From positions 1 through 35,771 of IMG/VR virus record IMGVR_UViG_3300022853_001464: a stretch of DNA of 35,771 nucleotides; one strand, given 5' to 3'. This document shows positions 15,282 to 23,680 of this stretch, one piece after another (the stretch's first letter is position 1; each line of letters starts with the position of its first letter). The DNA is from a virus. A program made the translations under genes and the position numbers. The notes beneath the pieces are model-generated. The model was not told where the DNA came from. It did not search any database and saw only the letters and a list, made by a program, of their open reading frames with translations.

Positions 15282-15968
15282 GTGCCCAAACTAAGAACAA
15301 CATCAGATAAAAATTTTACAGCAAAATTTTTTAACAAATCTTGTTCATTTGTAAATTTAAAAAATGAACCCACCTACGTACAAAGCAGAGTATCAAGAAT
15401 ACTCACCAAAGAGCCTGAAACTATAGAGTGGATTGGTTCAATGTCCAAAAATTCTGTATTTTTCGACATTGGCGCAAACATAGGTATCTACACAATAAGT
15501 GCAGGTTTACTAGGTATTCAAACATATGCATTTGAGCCACATGCTGGCAACTATTTTTTATTGTGTCAAAATATTAATATAAACAATTTTAAAAACGTCA
15601 CTGCTTATTGTGTTGGACTAGGTCAGGACACAAACTTTTCACACATCAACATCAAGAATTATCATCCAGGAGTTGCAGACAATGTGATTGATCAAGAAGG
15701 GCAGTTCAATCATGGTGTTGTGCAACAAACACTTGATGATGTTGTGTTGTTACTAAAACAACCTACTCATATAAAGATTGATGTAGATGGATATGAATCC
15801 AATGTGTTAAATGGTGCTACAGAAACTTTGAAAAAAGCAACTTCGGTGTTGTTTGAAATTAGTGATCAACACTTGCACATAGTGGATAAAATGCTGTCTT
15901 TTGGTTACAAAGTAAAAGGCAAATATAAACGCAACGAAAAAGAAAACAATTATATTTTTTCTAAATAA
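15282..15968 (+). CDS. FkbM-type SAM-dependent methyltransferase 2
   Basis: 228 aa from a GTG start at 15282. FFDIGANIGIYTISAG is the SAM-binding motif I, AFEPHAGNY motif II, and IKIDVDGYESNVLNGA the FkbM signature. The start is uncertain, as I see no Shine-Dalgarno sequence. Its last 8 bases overlap tail-to-tail with the minus-strand oxygenase-like gene, so no terminator fits between them. Confidence 0.82.
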   Translation: MPKLRTTSDKNFTAKFFNKSCSFVNLKNEPTYVQSRVSRILTKEPETIEWIGSMSKNSVFFDIGANIGIYTISAGLLGIQTYAFEPHAGNYFLLCQNININNFKNVTAYCVGLGQDTNFSHINIKNYHPGVADNVIDQEGQFNHGVVQQTLDDVVLLLKQPTHIKIDVDGYESNVLNGATETLKKATSVLFEISDQHLHIVDKMLSFGYKVKGKYKRNEKENNYIFSK

Positions 15969-16569
15969 AACGCTTGCCTCGTTTGTCACTCATAATAAAG
16001 TAATTCAACGTTATTCTGTTAGTTGATTCACTGCTTTCATATGAATGCCAAGTTTTGCCTTTTTCGCCACAAAAAACAAATGTTGAATTTGGTTTCCACT
16101 GTGCTTCTGCTACAAAACTAGACTTGCTTTTTGTCGAATACATTTTTGTGCCAATGTTTTTTATTGGTGTCACATATGTAACAGCCGACCAAATTTTTTC
16201 CAGTCCTTCTTCATGAATATCAAACTTATAAGGCAACGGCGGTGTTATAGAAATGTGTGCGTACACAGTTAAACTATCGTACCATCTAGGATTTGTATAT
16301 AAGTCTTTGACCAATGCTTTTGCATTATTCAATATTTTTTTACCTATATCATAAACTTCATTATATAAATCAATACCATACTGATCGAATTCATCTGGAA
16401 ATATAAATCTTAAATTACCACCATTGTCCATGTTGAGAAACTGTTCACATTGAGATTGTAATCTATCAAACACGTCTGTGGGAATAGTATCATCTATAAT
16501 TTGATGTTGCCATGGATCTTGCACCACAGGAGATGTCAGTATTTTATCTAGGAAGTATTGGCCTGCCAT
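15961..16569 (-). CDS. 2-oxoglutarate/Fe(II)-dependent oxygenase-like protein
   Basis: 202 aa, starting at ATG 16569; a longer reading to 16692 would run into the divergent asnB gene. His119-x-Glu121 in KFDIHEE, His175 in TWHSYES and Arg185 in NRITLNYF give the HxD/E...H...R order of 2OG-Fe(II) oxygenases (prolyl-hydroxylase type). Such enzymes hydroxylate proteins, sugars or small molecules and occur often in marine T4-like phages. Here it could hydroxylate a glycan precursor. Only 12 nt separate its start from that of asnB, so its promoter must overlap asnB or be bidirectional. Confidence 0.65.
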   Translation of the reverse strand: MAGQYFLDKILTSPVVQDPWQHQIIDDTIPTDVFDRLQSQCEQFLNMDNGGNLRFIFPDEFDQYGIDLYNEVYDIGKKILNNAKALVKDLYTNPRWYDSLTVYAHISITPPLPYKFDIHEEGLEKIWSAVTYVTPIKNIGTKMYSTKSKSSFVAEAQWKPNSTFVFCGEKGKTWHSYESSESTNRITLNYFIMSDKRGKRFI

Positions 16570-16581
16570 ACATATATTTAC

Positions 16582-18309
16582 ATGTGTGGTATATACGGCA
16601 TAACAAAACGTGACCCCGGATTTATTAGATCCTATATAGATAGTTGCAGTCATAGAGGTCCAGATGGGTCTGACATTTGGTATGACGATCACGTGACCTT
16701 AGGACACAATCTGTTATCTATTACTTCTGAACCTAAAGTTGGCAAACAACCTTGGCACACTGACAAAGGCAATGTTCTAATTTACAATGGAGAAATATTC
16801 AACTATGATCATGTGGTATGGTCGTATAGAAACAGTAAATGGATACCCAAAACTACATGCGATACAGAATTGTTGGCATTTTTATTAGACTCATTCTATG
16901 TGGACATAGTCAACAGCAACATCATTGATTCAATGCATGCCTATGCATACTATGATAAAGAACAAAAAACAATTACACTGTCAAGAGATCATGCGGGAAT
17001 AAAACCTCTGTTTTATGCAGAAACATCCGACGGACTAGTTTTTGGTTCTGAGATTAAAGGCATGATCGATAAAGTACCAGGCGCTAGATGTATTGACGAA
17101 TTTGCAAGTGCGTCAATGAGTTATTCAGGCATTAACATTTCTGCCAACACAATGTTCAAAGGCATTAAAAAAGTTTTACCAGGACAGACTCTGGTATATG
17201 ACATTCACAAACGAAAATTTACTAGAACCTCGCGATGGGTTATTAAACCTACTTCAAAGAAAGGATTTGATCCAGAAGAATTCAGACAAGAAGTGCATGA
17301 GACTGTAAAAATGTGTACACTGGGTATGCGTAAGTTTGGTGTGTTTTTATCAGGCGGTTTAGATTCAACCATGATAGCACACGAATTAAACAAAATCCTA
17401 CCATCTGTTGATTCTTTCACAAATGAAATGAATCCTAATGTTATTATAGGCGAGGATCATAACGATGATGCCAAACATGCAAAATGGTTTGCTGATCACT
17501 ATGGCTTCAATCATCATCCTATTCAAGTTACTCCCGAGACTGTCAAGTCCTGTTGGAATGACTCAATGTTCACAATGGAGCAACCAGTGTATAATATGAG
17601 TATGCCAATGTATTATCACACCAATAGAGTGCTGAGTCAGCACGATGTAGTGGTAACCATGGCTGGAGATATGGGTGACGAACTATTAGGAGGTTATCCC
17701 AAATATTGGAAACTAAAAAACAACTTGCCTACATCTTTTGAAGAATGTGTTTGGCGATGGATGCACAGAATAAAACGTCCTGTGCAATTGAGTAAAAAAG
17801 TCGATGCAAAAGCAATACATGGCGAATTGTGTAAGATTATACCACAAGAACTTTGGAATCCGGAAGATCCTATCAATTCTTATATGGCTATCGATTGCAT
17901 CACACAAGTGCCTGAAGAATTCTTTTCCCGCAATGATCAGTTTGGGATGAAATTTGGCATGGAGGGCAGATTTCCGTTGGCCACTCAACGCTTTATGAAA
18001 TACTGCATGGACATTCATTCTGATCATAAAATAGGCAAAGACAAATCTGATACAAAATTATTGAGCAAAATTGCATACAAAGGCCACATGCCTGATTACA
18101 TCATAAACAAAATGAAAACAGGTTGGACTGTGCCTTTAATCTATTGGTTGGGCACAAACAAAGACTTGGATGATTTTGCAATGTCATACATGAATGCAGA
18201 TGACTGTTTGAAAGACACTGTGTCCATGGACAATTGGAAAAATAAAAAAACAAGAGTTATTTCTTGGATGATGCGTTCTTGGGCACAGCGTTATTCAATG
18301 ACCTTGTGA
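16582..18309 (+). CDS. asnB: glutamine-hydrolysing asparagine synthetase
   Basis: 575 aa, near full length for AsnB. I chose ATG 16582 because processing of Met1 exposes Cys2 in MCGIYG, the nucleophile of the class-II glutaminase domain; SHRGPDGSD and YNGEIFN confirm that domain. The C-terminal synthetase domain has the PP-loop LSGGLDSTM near residue 256 and GDMGDELLGGYP. It makes Asn or, in glycan loci, amidates uronic acids of a sugar chain. It is divergent from the oxygenase-like gene and its 3' end overlaps the next minus-strand gene by 19 nt. No Shine-Dalgarno sequence is visible. Confidence 0.9.
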   Translation: MCGIYGITKRDPGFIRSYIDSCSHRGPDGSDIWYDDHVTLGHNLLSITSEPKVGKQPWHTDKGNVLIYNGEIFNYDHVVWSYRNSKWIPKTTCDTELLAFLLDSFYVDIVNSNIIDSMHAYAYYDKEQKTITLSRDHAGIKPLFYAETSDGLVFGSEIKGMIDKVPGARCIDEFASASMSYSGINISANTMFKGIKKVLPGQTLVYDIHKRKFTRTSRWVIKPTSKKGFDPEEFRQEVHETVKMCTLGMRKFGVFLSGGLDSTMIAHELNKILPSVDSFTNEMNPNVIIGEDHNDDAKHAKWFADHYGFNHHPIQVTPETVKSCWNDSMFTMEQPVYNMSMPMYYHTNRVLSQHDVVVTMAGDMGDELLGGYPKYWKLKNNLPTSFEECVWRWMHRIKRPVQLSKKVDAKAIHGELCKIIPQELWNPEDPINSYMAIDCITQVPEEFFSRNDQFGMKFGMEGRFPLATQRFMKYCMDIHSDHKIGKDKSDTKLLSKIAYKGHMPDYIINKMKTGWTVPLIYWLGTNKDLDDFAMSYMNADDCLKDTVSMDNWKNKKTRVISWMMRSWAQRYSMTL

Positions 18310-19094
18310 GCGTAGCCAGACGCCATTTCTTCTAATGTAAATTGACTGTAGGCCAAACTGTTCAACCATGGCTGTCTATCAAATGTTTGTAAATCTTCTA
18401 TAGCATCTAATGTATTGCTAACAGGAAATGCCGCACATTCAGGACCGCACACAACTGGAATGCCCTCCATTATAGCAGTCACACCAACACCTGAATTAAA
18501 AGTCACTACACAATGTGCATCAGCAAGATCTTCTGCCAGTGCTTTATCTTCTTTTGTTTTGATAAAACCATTAATGGTTGTTACTCCGTCAATGCGTTTT
18601 ACTTGTGGATTCATTGGCTTGTCTCTCACCACAATTTCACGGTCAGTTTTCTGTTTTAAAGCATCTACAGTGGTGTTGAGCCAATCATGAGTATCAAACA
18701 TCCACTCCATTGCTCTTGTGGGTGGACACACTATTACTTTGTTGCCTGATCGCCATGGTTTTATAGATTTGTTAAAGTGTTTGTGCCATCTGTCTGAGGT
18801 GCAATCCAACAACTTATTTTGCACATGATCATTTTTGGTTACTCTGTACCAGGATGGGGTTTTGTTATGTCCTGCATCAAAATAGGCATGATCAATAAAA
18901 TAGTAATCATAATTTTTTTGTATACATTTTTTAATCATATCGCCAGCGCCTCGTAAAACTCCTAAAAAAGCATAACTGTTATGGGGCATGTCTTGACCAT
19001 CTTTGATTGGATTAATAATAGTACCGTCACAACCTTTGGCCCATGCATTTATTATTTTTTCTGTAGCAGGCCGCATTGTTCTAACGCATTTCAT
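18291..19094 (-). CDS. capsule-type (KpsC-like) transferase, copy 1
   Basis: 267 aa. Its C-terminal half has the plan shared by four proteins of this window: a phosphate/sugar-binding strand (IVVRDKPMNP), then ADAHCVVTFNSGVGVTAIMEGIPVV, then a Trp and LAYSQFTLEEMASG. This resembles the GT-B half of capsule polysaccharide enzymes (KpsC/KpsS, LipA/B families), which often use CMP-Kdo. Copy 1 has a Lys where copies 3 and 4 have the RPHP motif. The start overlaps the end of the upstream minus-strand gene by 14 nt. Last gene of a three-gene inverted operon. Confidence 0.65.
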   Translation of the reverse strand: MKCVRTMRPATEKIINAWAKGCDGTIINPIKDGQDMPHNSYAFLGVLRGAGDMIKKCIQKNYDYYFIDHAYFDAGHNKTPSWYRVTKNDHVQNKLLDCTSDRWHKHFNKSIKPWRSGNKVIVCPPTRAMEWMFDTHDWLNTTVDALKQKTDREIVVRDKPMNPQVKRIDGVTTINGFIKTKEDKALAEDLADAHCVVTFNSGVGVTAIMEGIPVVCGPECAAFPVSNTLDAIEDLQTFDRQPWLNSLAYSQFTLEEMASGYAHKVIE

Positions 19095-19872
19095 TATACA
19101 GGCCCTCCATTACCTCTTTGAACAATCCTGATTGTATTTCATCATGAGTGTATTGGTGATAACTGAGTGTTGCTAACCATTCTTTGCGTTGCTCTGAATA
19201 ATTAGGTTGTCCAAAATTTTCTACTGCCTGTGCAATAGGCCAAGTGGCTCCTCTAGGCAGACTGTAAACAGGAATGCCTTCTATGGCCGCTTCAACTCCG
19301 ACCAAGGAGCATGAGGTTACAACACATGACGCTTTGGCAAGATCATCTGCCAACGGCACAAGAGCATAAGCAGGACCGCTTCTGCCAGCACCTCCTCGAG
19401 GCTTGTATCTAATTTTTATAGGCATGTCTGTTTTTGTTTTTAATAATTCTATTGTTTCTCTTTCCCAATTTTGCCTTCCAACAAACCCATTGATAGAATC
19501 AGACGAAGGTGCAAGTAAAATGTACTCACCTTTCGTTCGCCAATCTTTTATTGATATGTTTTTTATTCTGTCGTGAGGTAGACCTTCGTGTATTTTTGTT
19601 ACATGAATATCTTTATAAATGGTTCGCCAATAGTATTCACCATCTGGACTTACTGATTCTTTTAGAGGATTCCAACGGCCCCAGTATGGCATGTCGCAAA
19701 ACAACCAAGGCTTATCGTTAATTACACACTCTCTAGCACGTCTATGATTGGCTAAACGCAATCCCCACATAGTAGGTATACCTTCATCATGATGATATTT
19801 TTTTAGTGGTCGCAGAGTGTACCATGCTTTGCTTTTAGGCCCGTGCCCATTGTTGATCACATTAAGTTTCAT
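19081..19872 (-). CDS. capsule-type (KpsC-like) transferase, copy 2
   Basis: 263 aa, paralog of copies 1, 3 and 4. Visible shared blocks: IKIRYKPRGG, then KASCVVTSCSLVGVEAAIEGIPVYSL, then EWLATLSYHQYTHDEIQSGL. The first part (LRLANHRRARECV, WGRWNP) matches the N-terminal lobe of copy 3. It lies 3 nt after the glycosyltransferase of the same strand, so the three minus-strand genes form one operon read from about 20685. Confidence 0.68.
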   Translation of the reverse strand: MKLNVINNGHGPKSKAWYTLRPLKKYHHDEGIPTMWGLRLANHRRARECVINDKPWLFCDMPYWGRWNPLKESVSPDGEYYWRTIYKDIHVTKIHEGLPHDRIKNISIKDWRTKGEYILLAPSSDSINGFVGRQNWERETIELLKTKTDMPIKIRYKPRGGAGRSGPAYALVPLADDLAKASCVVTSCSLVGVEAAIEGIPVYSLPRGATWPIAQAVENFGQPNYSEQRKEWLATLSYHQYTHDEIQSGLFKEVMEGLYNEMR

Positions 19873-19875
19873 TTG

Positions 19876-20685
19876 TTACTGGATTTTGTTCCAGTAGTCG
19901 TTGTTGTGTTGAATATAGATGTCAGTGCGTTTTGAATGTCCATCTTGTTTGCGTTTGCCTTTAAGGTGATCCATATATTCTCCTAGGGGAGAATTTATAA
20001 ACACATGCACGCCAGGTCGATGCGGATGATTCTCAGATATGTTATGTGACTTTAATCCTTGTGCTTCGTACTTTTCTTTTATTGTTTGAAATGCAATACA
20101 ATCATGGTATTCTACCAAATCAAATATTTTATCAGAGTTGTACAATTCTTGCCAATCTTTCATAAACTGTTCATTGTATGGACTGGTTGTGTCATAGATT
20201 ACAAATCCACATTCAGGATAAATTTTTTGTCTGCCTAAGTAAGCACAGTAATTGTCTTGGGGTAAGAGGCTCTCAATAAATTCTGCTGGAACAAGATTAT
20301 GGGTAACAACATCCGCGTCCAACCAGACTATTAAATCTGATGAACTATTAAGAGCCTCGTGTGATACACAGTATGATTTATGTGCGAACTTGATTGCGTC
20401 CCACAAATATGATCCTTTGCGTTTCAGGTCACTGCCTATTTTATGACCTTTTGCATGTGGGTTATCTTTGTGTTTTGTTTTGAATGCAACTAAATCAGAA
20501 CACACTGCATTGAGATCAATCCATTCAACTTGATCACCATAATCTACATCAGGTTTAACTTCATAATAAATTTTTAATTTTATTTCTTTTGGCCAATATT
20601 TTACAAAAGTTTCTACCATGCGTTTGCCATACTCATCCCAACCGGTAGAAGAAAAAGTTGTAATAACCGTTATTGACCTTGTCAT
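19876..20685 (-). CDS. glycosyltransferase, family B copy 1
   Basis: 269 aa. Begins ITVITTFSSTGWDEYGKRM; a DAD motif lies in LIVWLDADVVTH. It is paralogous to the plus-strand gene at 27645-28442, with the same order of segments: WD.Y.KR, a middle FAHK.Y, IW.DAD.VT, YLGR..IYPECGFV versus FIGRPKKGYSECGFV, YHDC/FTDC, and the C-terminal YMDHLKG.RK. A GT-A fold enzyme is likely. It is the first gene of the inverted operon and is divergent from the transferase at 20712. Confidence 0.72.
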   Translation of the reverse strand: MTRSITVITTFSSTGWDEYGKRMVETFVKYWPKEIKLKIYYEVKPDVDYGDQVEWIDLNAVCSDLVAFKTKHKDNPHAKGHKIGSDLKRKGSYLWDAIKFAHKSYCVSHEALNSSSDLIVWLDADVVTHNLVPAEFIESLLPQDNYCAYLGRQKIYPECGFVIYDTTSPYNEQFMKDWQELYNSDKIFDLVEYHDCIAFQTIKEKYEAQGLKSHNISENHPHRPGVHVFINSPLGEYMDHLKGKRKQDGHSKRTDIYIQHNNDYWNKIQ

Positions 20686-20693
20686 TTGAGTAC

Positions 20694-20705
20694 GTATTTA
20701 AATAC
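20694..20705. promoter_or_regulatory. 12-bp palindrome between divergent genes
   Basis: GTATTTAAATAC is a perfect palindrome in the 26-nt gap between the start codons at 20685 (minus) and 20712 (plus). Part of it (TATTTA, 20695-20700) lies 16 nt after TTGACC (20673-20678) and may serve as a -10 box for the plus-strand gene. It could be a shared promoter element or an operator. AT-rich palindromes of this size can be chance. Confidence 0.4.
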
Positions 20706-20711
20706 TGTGCA

Positions 20712-21695
20712 ATGAAAGTTGAGATATTTCGAAACACTGTGAAAAGAAGAGGCAAAGGCGCTTCCTTCGAAATGATGAAAGCATGGCGCGATGGCATTGC
20801 ATCTGCTGGTGACGAGTCTGTTTGGATTGAAGGTGAAGGTAAAGGTGATGCTGAACGTTGGATGGGACCTCCTAAAGAAAAAGTTGCTGTGCATTTTGGT
20901 TATGGTCCTGACAATGCTGGATCATTTTTAAAAGGCAATCGTAGACAGATCAGACAGCACATGGAACAGACTGGTGGAGTGCCTATTGTGTTCGACGGAG
21001 GACTGTGGACATCCTTTGGCAACAGAGCAACAGATCCAAACAAACACTACTTTAGGTGTGCTCTATGGTCGCCTATGCGTAATGGAAACTTTTTGAATGT
21101 AGATTGTGATGGTGATAGATGGCAAAAAATTAAATCCGAATTCAACATACCAGATCGTCCATGGCGCAAAGAAGGCAAGTATATTCTGCTGTGTTCTCAA
21201 CCAAAAGACAATTGGTCTATGGCGCAAAAAGATCCATACGTATGGATTGACGAGGTTGTAGAACAGTTAAAAGGAGTCACCGACCGACCGATAATGTTGC
21301 GACCGCATCCGAACCATGCTGACAAATGTGCAGAAGATATTAAAAAGAGACATCCGCAAATAAAAATTGCAGACATGACCAGAGGCGGTGGCATGTTTCA
21401 TGGTTATAGATGGACTTTCTTAGAAGAACTTAATAATATTCACTGCATGATCACACACAATTCTACTGCGGCTGTTGATGCCGCCACATATGGAGTGCCT
21501 GTGTTTATGACTTCTAATTTGTGTCTTGCATGGGACATAGGATCAAACAATTTAAAAGACATAGAAAATCCACAGATGCCAGACCGCACACAGTGGCTAC
21601 ACAATCTTGCTTATGCCAATTGGACATTGCAAGAAGTACGCGATGGCACTGTATGGAAAAGATTCAAACCACATGTGGAGCAAATGATAAAATGA
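20712..21695 (+). CDS. capsule-type (KpsC-like) transferase, copy 3
   Basis: 327 aa, the longest of the four paralogs. ATG 20712 (KVEIFRNTVKRRGKG) is preferred over an upstream TTG that would overlap the divergent gene. Shared blocks: LRPHPNHADK, IHCMITHNSTAAVDAATYGVPVFM, then QWLHNLAYANWTLQEVRDG. RPHP and HNS are the phosphate- and nucleotide-contacting segments expected of KpsC/KpsS-like GT-B enzymes. The last 4 nt overlap the ATG of the GT25-type gene. Confidence 0.7.
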   Translation: MKVEIFRNTVKRRGKGASFEMMKAWRDGIASAGDESVWIEGEGKGDAERWMGPPKEKVAVHFGYGPDNAGSFLKGNRRQIRQHMEQTGGVPIVFDGGLWTSFGNRATDPNKHYFRCALWSPMRNGNFLNVDCDGDRWQKIKSEFNIPDRPWRKEGKYILLCSQPKDNWSMAQKDPYVWIDEVVEQLKGVTDRPIMLRPHPNHADKCAEDIKKRHPQIKIADMTRGGGMFHGYRWTFLEELNNIHCMITHNSTAAVDAATYGVPVFMTSNLCLAWDIGSNNLKDIENPQMPDRTQWLHNLAYANWTLQEVRDGTVWKRFKPHVEQMIK

Positions 21696-22321
21696 AAGCG
21701 TTTATAATATATCTCAAAGAAGTTCAATCTACTGTGGACTCTGCACTGGAGTGTAAACTCACAGCAAGACAACACGGACTCGATGCATGGCTGATGGAAG
21801 GATTTACGCCTTCACGTGCTGACAAATTTATTCAAGAACAAAATCTTAAACCTTATCTACCGGGACCTAAACTGTACAAAATAAAATGGCAAAAAGGTGG
21901 CGTCCGTGGTTGTATGATTTCACACTACCATGCATGGAAAAAATGTATCGAACTGGATGAGTCAATTGTGGTGTTGGAACATGATTCACGTGTGGTAAGT
22001 GATTCATATGATCATGACTTCCAAGATGTTTTACATCTTGACGGATACAGATACGAAGAAGATCCATATATGGGTCAAGATCCATTTGTTGAGAATTTTG
22101 TCAACATACGCAAAGGCGAAAATCAACTGATGGGCACATATGGATATGTTATTAAACCGCATGCGGCCCAACGCTTAATTAAAGGTGCTCATGAAGATGG
22201 TATCACAGCATCAGACATGTTTGTCAAAGACAAGTATGTAAAAATAGAAGTGGTTAAGCCACGTGCAGTGGTTGTTAACAGCCAGGACAGTTTGACTAGC
22301 GATAGAACATTCTATATATAA
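21692..22321 (+). CDS. GT25-family LPS-type glycosyltransferase
   Basis: 209 aa from ATG 21692 (ATGA overlap with the preceding stop); the longer frame from 21521 lies within the previous gene and is rejected. RGCMISHYHAWKKCIE, then VVLEHDSRV, then GTYGYVIKPHAAQRLI are the characteristic segments of GT25 enzymes, which add galactose or similar sugars to lipooligosaccharide. ED-type motif is represented by EHD. The family is often found in outer-core and phage glycan loci. Confidence 0.82.
   Translation: MKAFIIYLKEVQSTVDSALECKLTARQHGLDAWLMEGFTPSRADKFIQEQNLKPYLPGPKLYKIKWQKGGVRGCMISHYHAWKKCIELDESIVVLEHDSRVVSDSYDHDFQDVLHLDGYRYEEDPYMGQDPFVENFVNIRKGENQLMGTYGYVIKPHAAQRLIKGAHEDGITASDMFVKDKYVKIEVVKPRAVVVNSQDSLTSDRTFYI
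22292..22320 (+). promoter_or_regulatory. promoter giving a leaderless epimerase transcript
   Basis: TTGACT at 22292-22297, a 17-nt spacer and TATATA at 22315-22320 (TATAAA at 22317-22322 is an alternative). The ATG at 22326 lies 5 nt after the box, and there is no Shine-Dalgarno sequence. Confidence 0.6.
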
Positions 22322-22325
22322 AAAT

Positions 22326-23051
22326 ATGCATATTACACTCACAGGATCACATGGTTTTATAGGAACGCATGTACGTAAATATTTAGAAGCACAAGGTCAC
22401 ACTGTTGACTGTTGGGACTTGCTTGTACAAAAAGATGTTGGAAATTTTACTATTGATCCAAAATCAGATCTTTGTATACACTTGGCCGCAAAAGCAGACA
22501 TTCGTGAAAGTTTTTCAAAACCAGATTTATACTGGCAAGAAAATGTTGTAAAATGCAGAACCGTGTTTGACGAATGTGCCAAACATAATATAAGAGTAAT
22601 ATATGCATCATCCTCTGCATGTATAGAATGGCACAGAAATCCCTATGCTTTGTCCAAATATGTAGACGAATTTATTGCACCAAAAAACTCTGTTGGCTTG
22701 CGTTTTTCAACTGTATGGGGCGACGGTGCTAATGAATACATGTTGATTTCTAAATTAAAATTAGGTACAATTACATATGCAACCACACACACTAGAGATT
22801 TTATCCATGTGTCAGATGTTGTCAGTGCTATACAAACAATGATAAACAATCCAAAGGAACAAGGAGTGTTTGACTGCGGTTGTGGAATAGCATTTAAGGT
22901 TGATCATTTGGTTGCACGAAACGGATATTCGGTACCGATCATGGCAGGAGAAGACTTTGAACTAGAGTCTAATGTTTTACCATCCGTCAAACTAAGAGCA
23001 TTGGGATGGAAGCCAAAAGTAAATGTAATGGAAGAAAGACTATGCAACTAG
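22326..23051 (+). CDS. NAD-dependent sugar epimerase/dehydratase, short
   Basis: 241 aa. TGSHGFIGTHV is the Rossmann GxxGxxG motif; HLAAKADIRESF, the SSSACIE strand and YALSKYVDEF with Tyr-x3-Lys give the SDR catalytic set. The substrate-binding C-terminal part is short compared with UDP-sugar epimerases (about 310-340 aa). DFIHVSDVV is typical of extended SDRs. It should alter the sugar part of a nucleotide sugar. Confidence 0.82.
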   Translation: MHITLTGSHGFIGTHVRKYLEAQGHTVDCWDLLVQKDVGNFTIDPKSDLCIHLAAKADIRESFSKPDLYWQENVVKCRTVFDECAKHNIRVIYASSSACIEWHRNPYALSKYVDEFIAPKNSVGLRFSTVWGDGANEYMLISKLKLGTITYATTHTRDFIHVSDVVSAIQTMINNPKEQGVFDCGCGIAFKVDHLVARNGYSVPIMAGEDFELESNVLPSVKLRALGWKPKVNVMEERLCN

Positions 23052-23680
23052 TCGAAGGATTATATATACCAGATGATGATCATCCAGAACATCATATTGC
23101 ACAGTCAGTGAAAGATCATGACGGTGCTTTACATAAAGAAATTTTACAACGTGCTACAAATTTTAGACACATGGTCGACGTTGGCGGCAATGTAGGACGT
23201 TGGGCCATAAAGTATGCTTCACACTTTGATACTGTAACAGCATTCGAGCCTGCACATTACAACATAGAATGTTTTAAAAAAAACTGCGGAAACTTACAAA
23301 ATGTTAATCTATTTGAATATGGTCTTTCTGACAAAAACACCAGCGGAGTTTTAGATGTTAAAGTACCAAATCATTTAGGTTCAACCATGGTTGTTGAAAG
23401 ATACAAAGGTGATATCTTAGGTGATATAAAATTACGTCCAATGGATGAGATGCAGTTCACTCACGTGGATGTTTTAAAAATTGATGTTGAAGGAGCAGAA
23501 TTACAAGTGCTTCACGGTGCAAAAAATACTATTGACTCCTCATCGCCTTTGATATGTTTGGAACGATGTGTGTTCAATCAAGGCAATGATGGCAAACAAG
23601 CAATCAATACCTGGTTGGAAGGCCTAGGTTATACTAGAGTTTATAAACTCACCAGAGACTGCATTTACCAAAGATTATGA
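23042..23680 (+). CDS. FkbM-type SAM-dependent methyltransferase 3
   Basis: 212 aa from ATG 23042, which overlaps the preceding stop by 10 nt; the ORF extended to 23006 is less likely. MVDVGGNVGRWAIKYA is motif I, AFEPAHYN motif II, and LKIDVEGAELQVLHGA the FkbM signature. Probably O-methylates a sugar residue. Its TGA overlaps the ATG of the next epimerase. Confidence 0.82.
   Translation: MQLVEGLYIPDDDHPEHHIAQSVKDHDGALHKEILQRATNFRHMVDVGGNVGRWAIKYASHFDTVTAFEPAHYNIECFKKNCGNLQNVNLFEYGLSDKNTSGVLDVKVPNHLGSTMVVERYKGDILGDIKLRPMDEMQFTHVDVLKIDVEGAELQVLHGAKNTIDSSSPLICLERCVFNQGNDGKQAINTWLEGLGYTRVYKLTRDCIYQRL

Noticed and set aside
16570-16692. N-terminal extension of the minus-strand oxygenase-like gene
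   Set aside because: It would overlap asnB by more than 100 nt on the other strand and resembles no domain.
21521-21691. N-terminal extension of the GT25 gene
   Set aside because: The extra 57 codons are Cys/His/Arg-rich nonsense in the shadow of the previous gene, and ATG 21692 shows the usual ATGA overlap.
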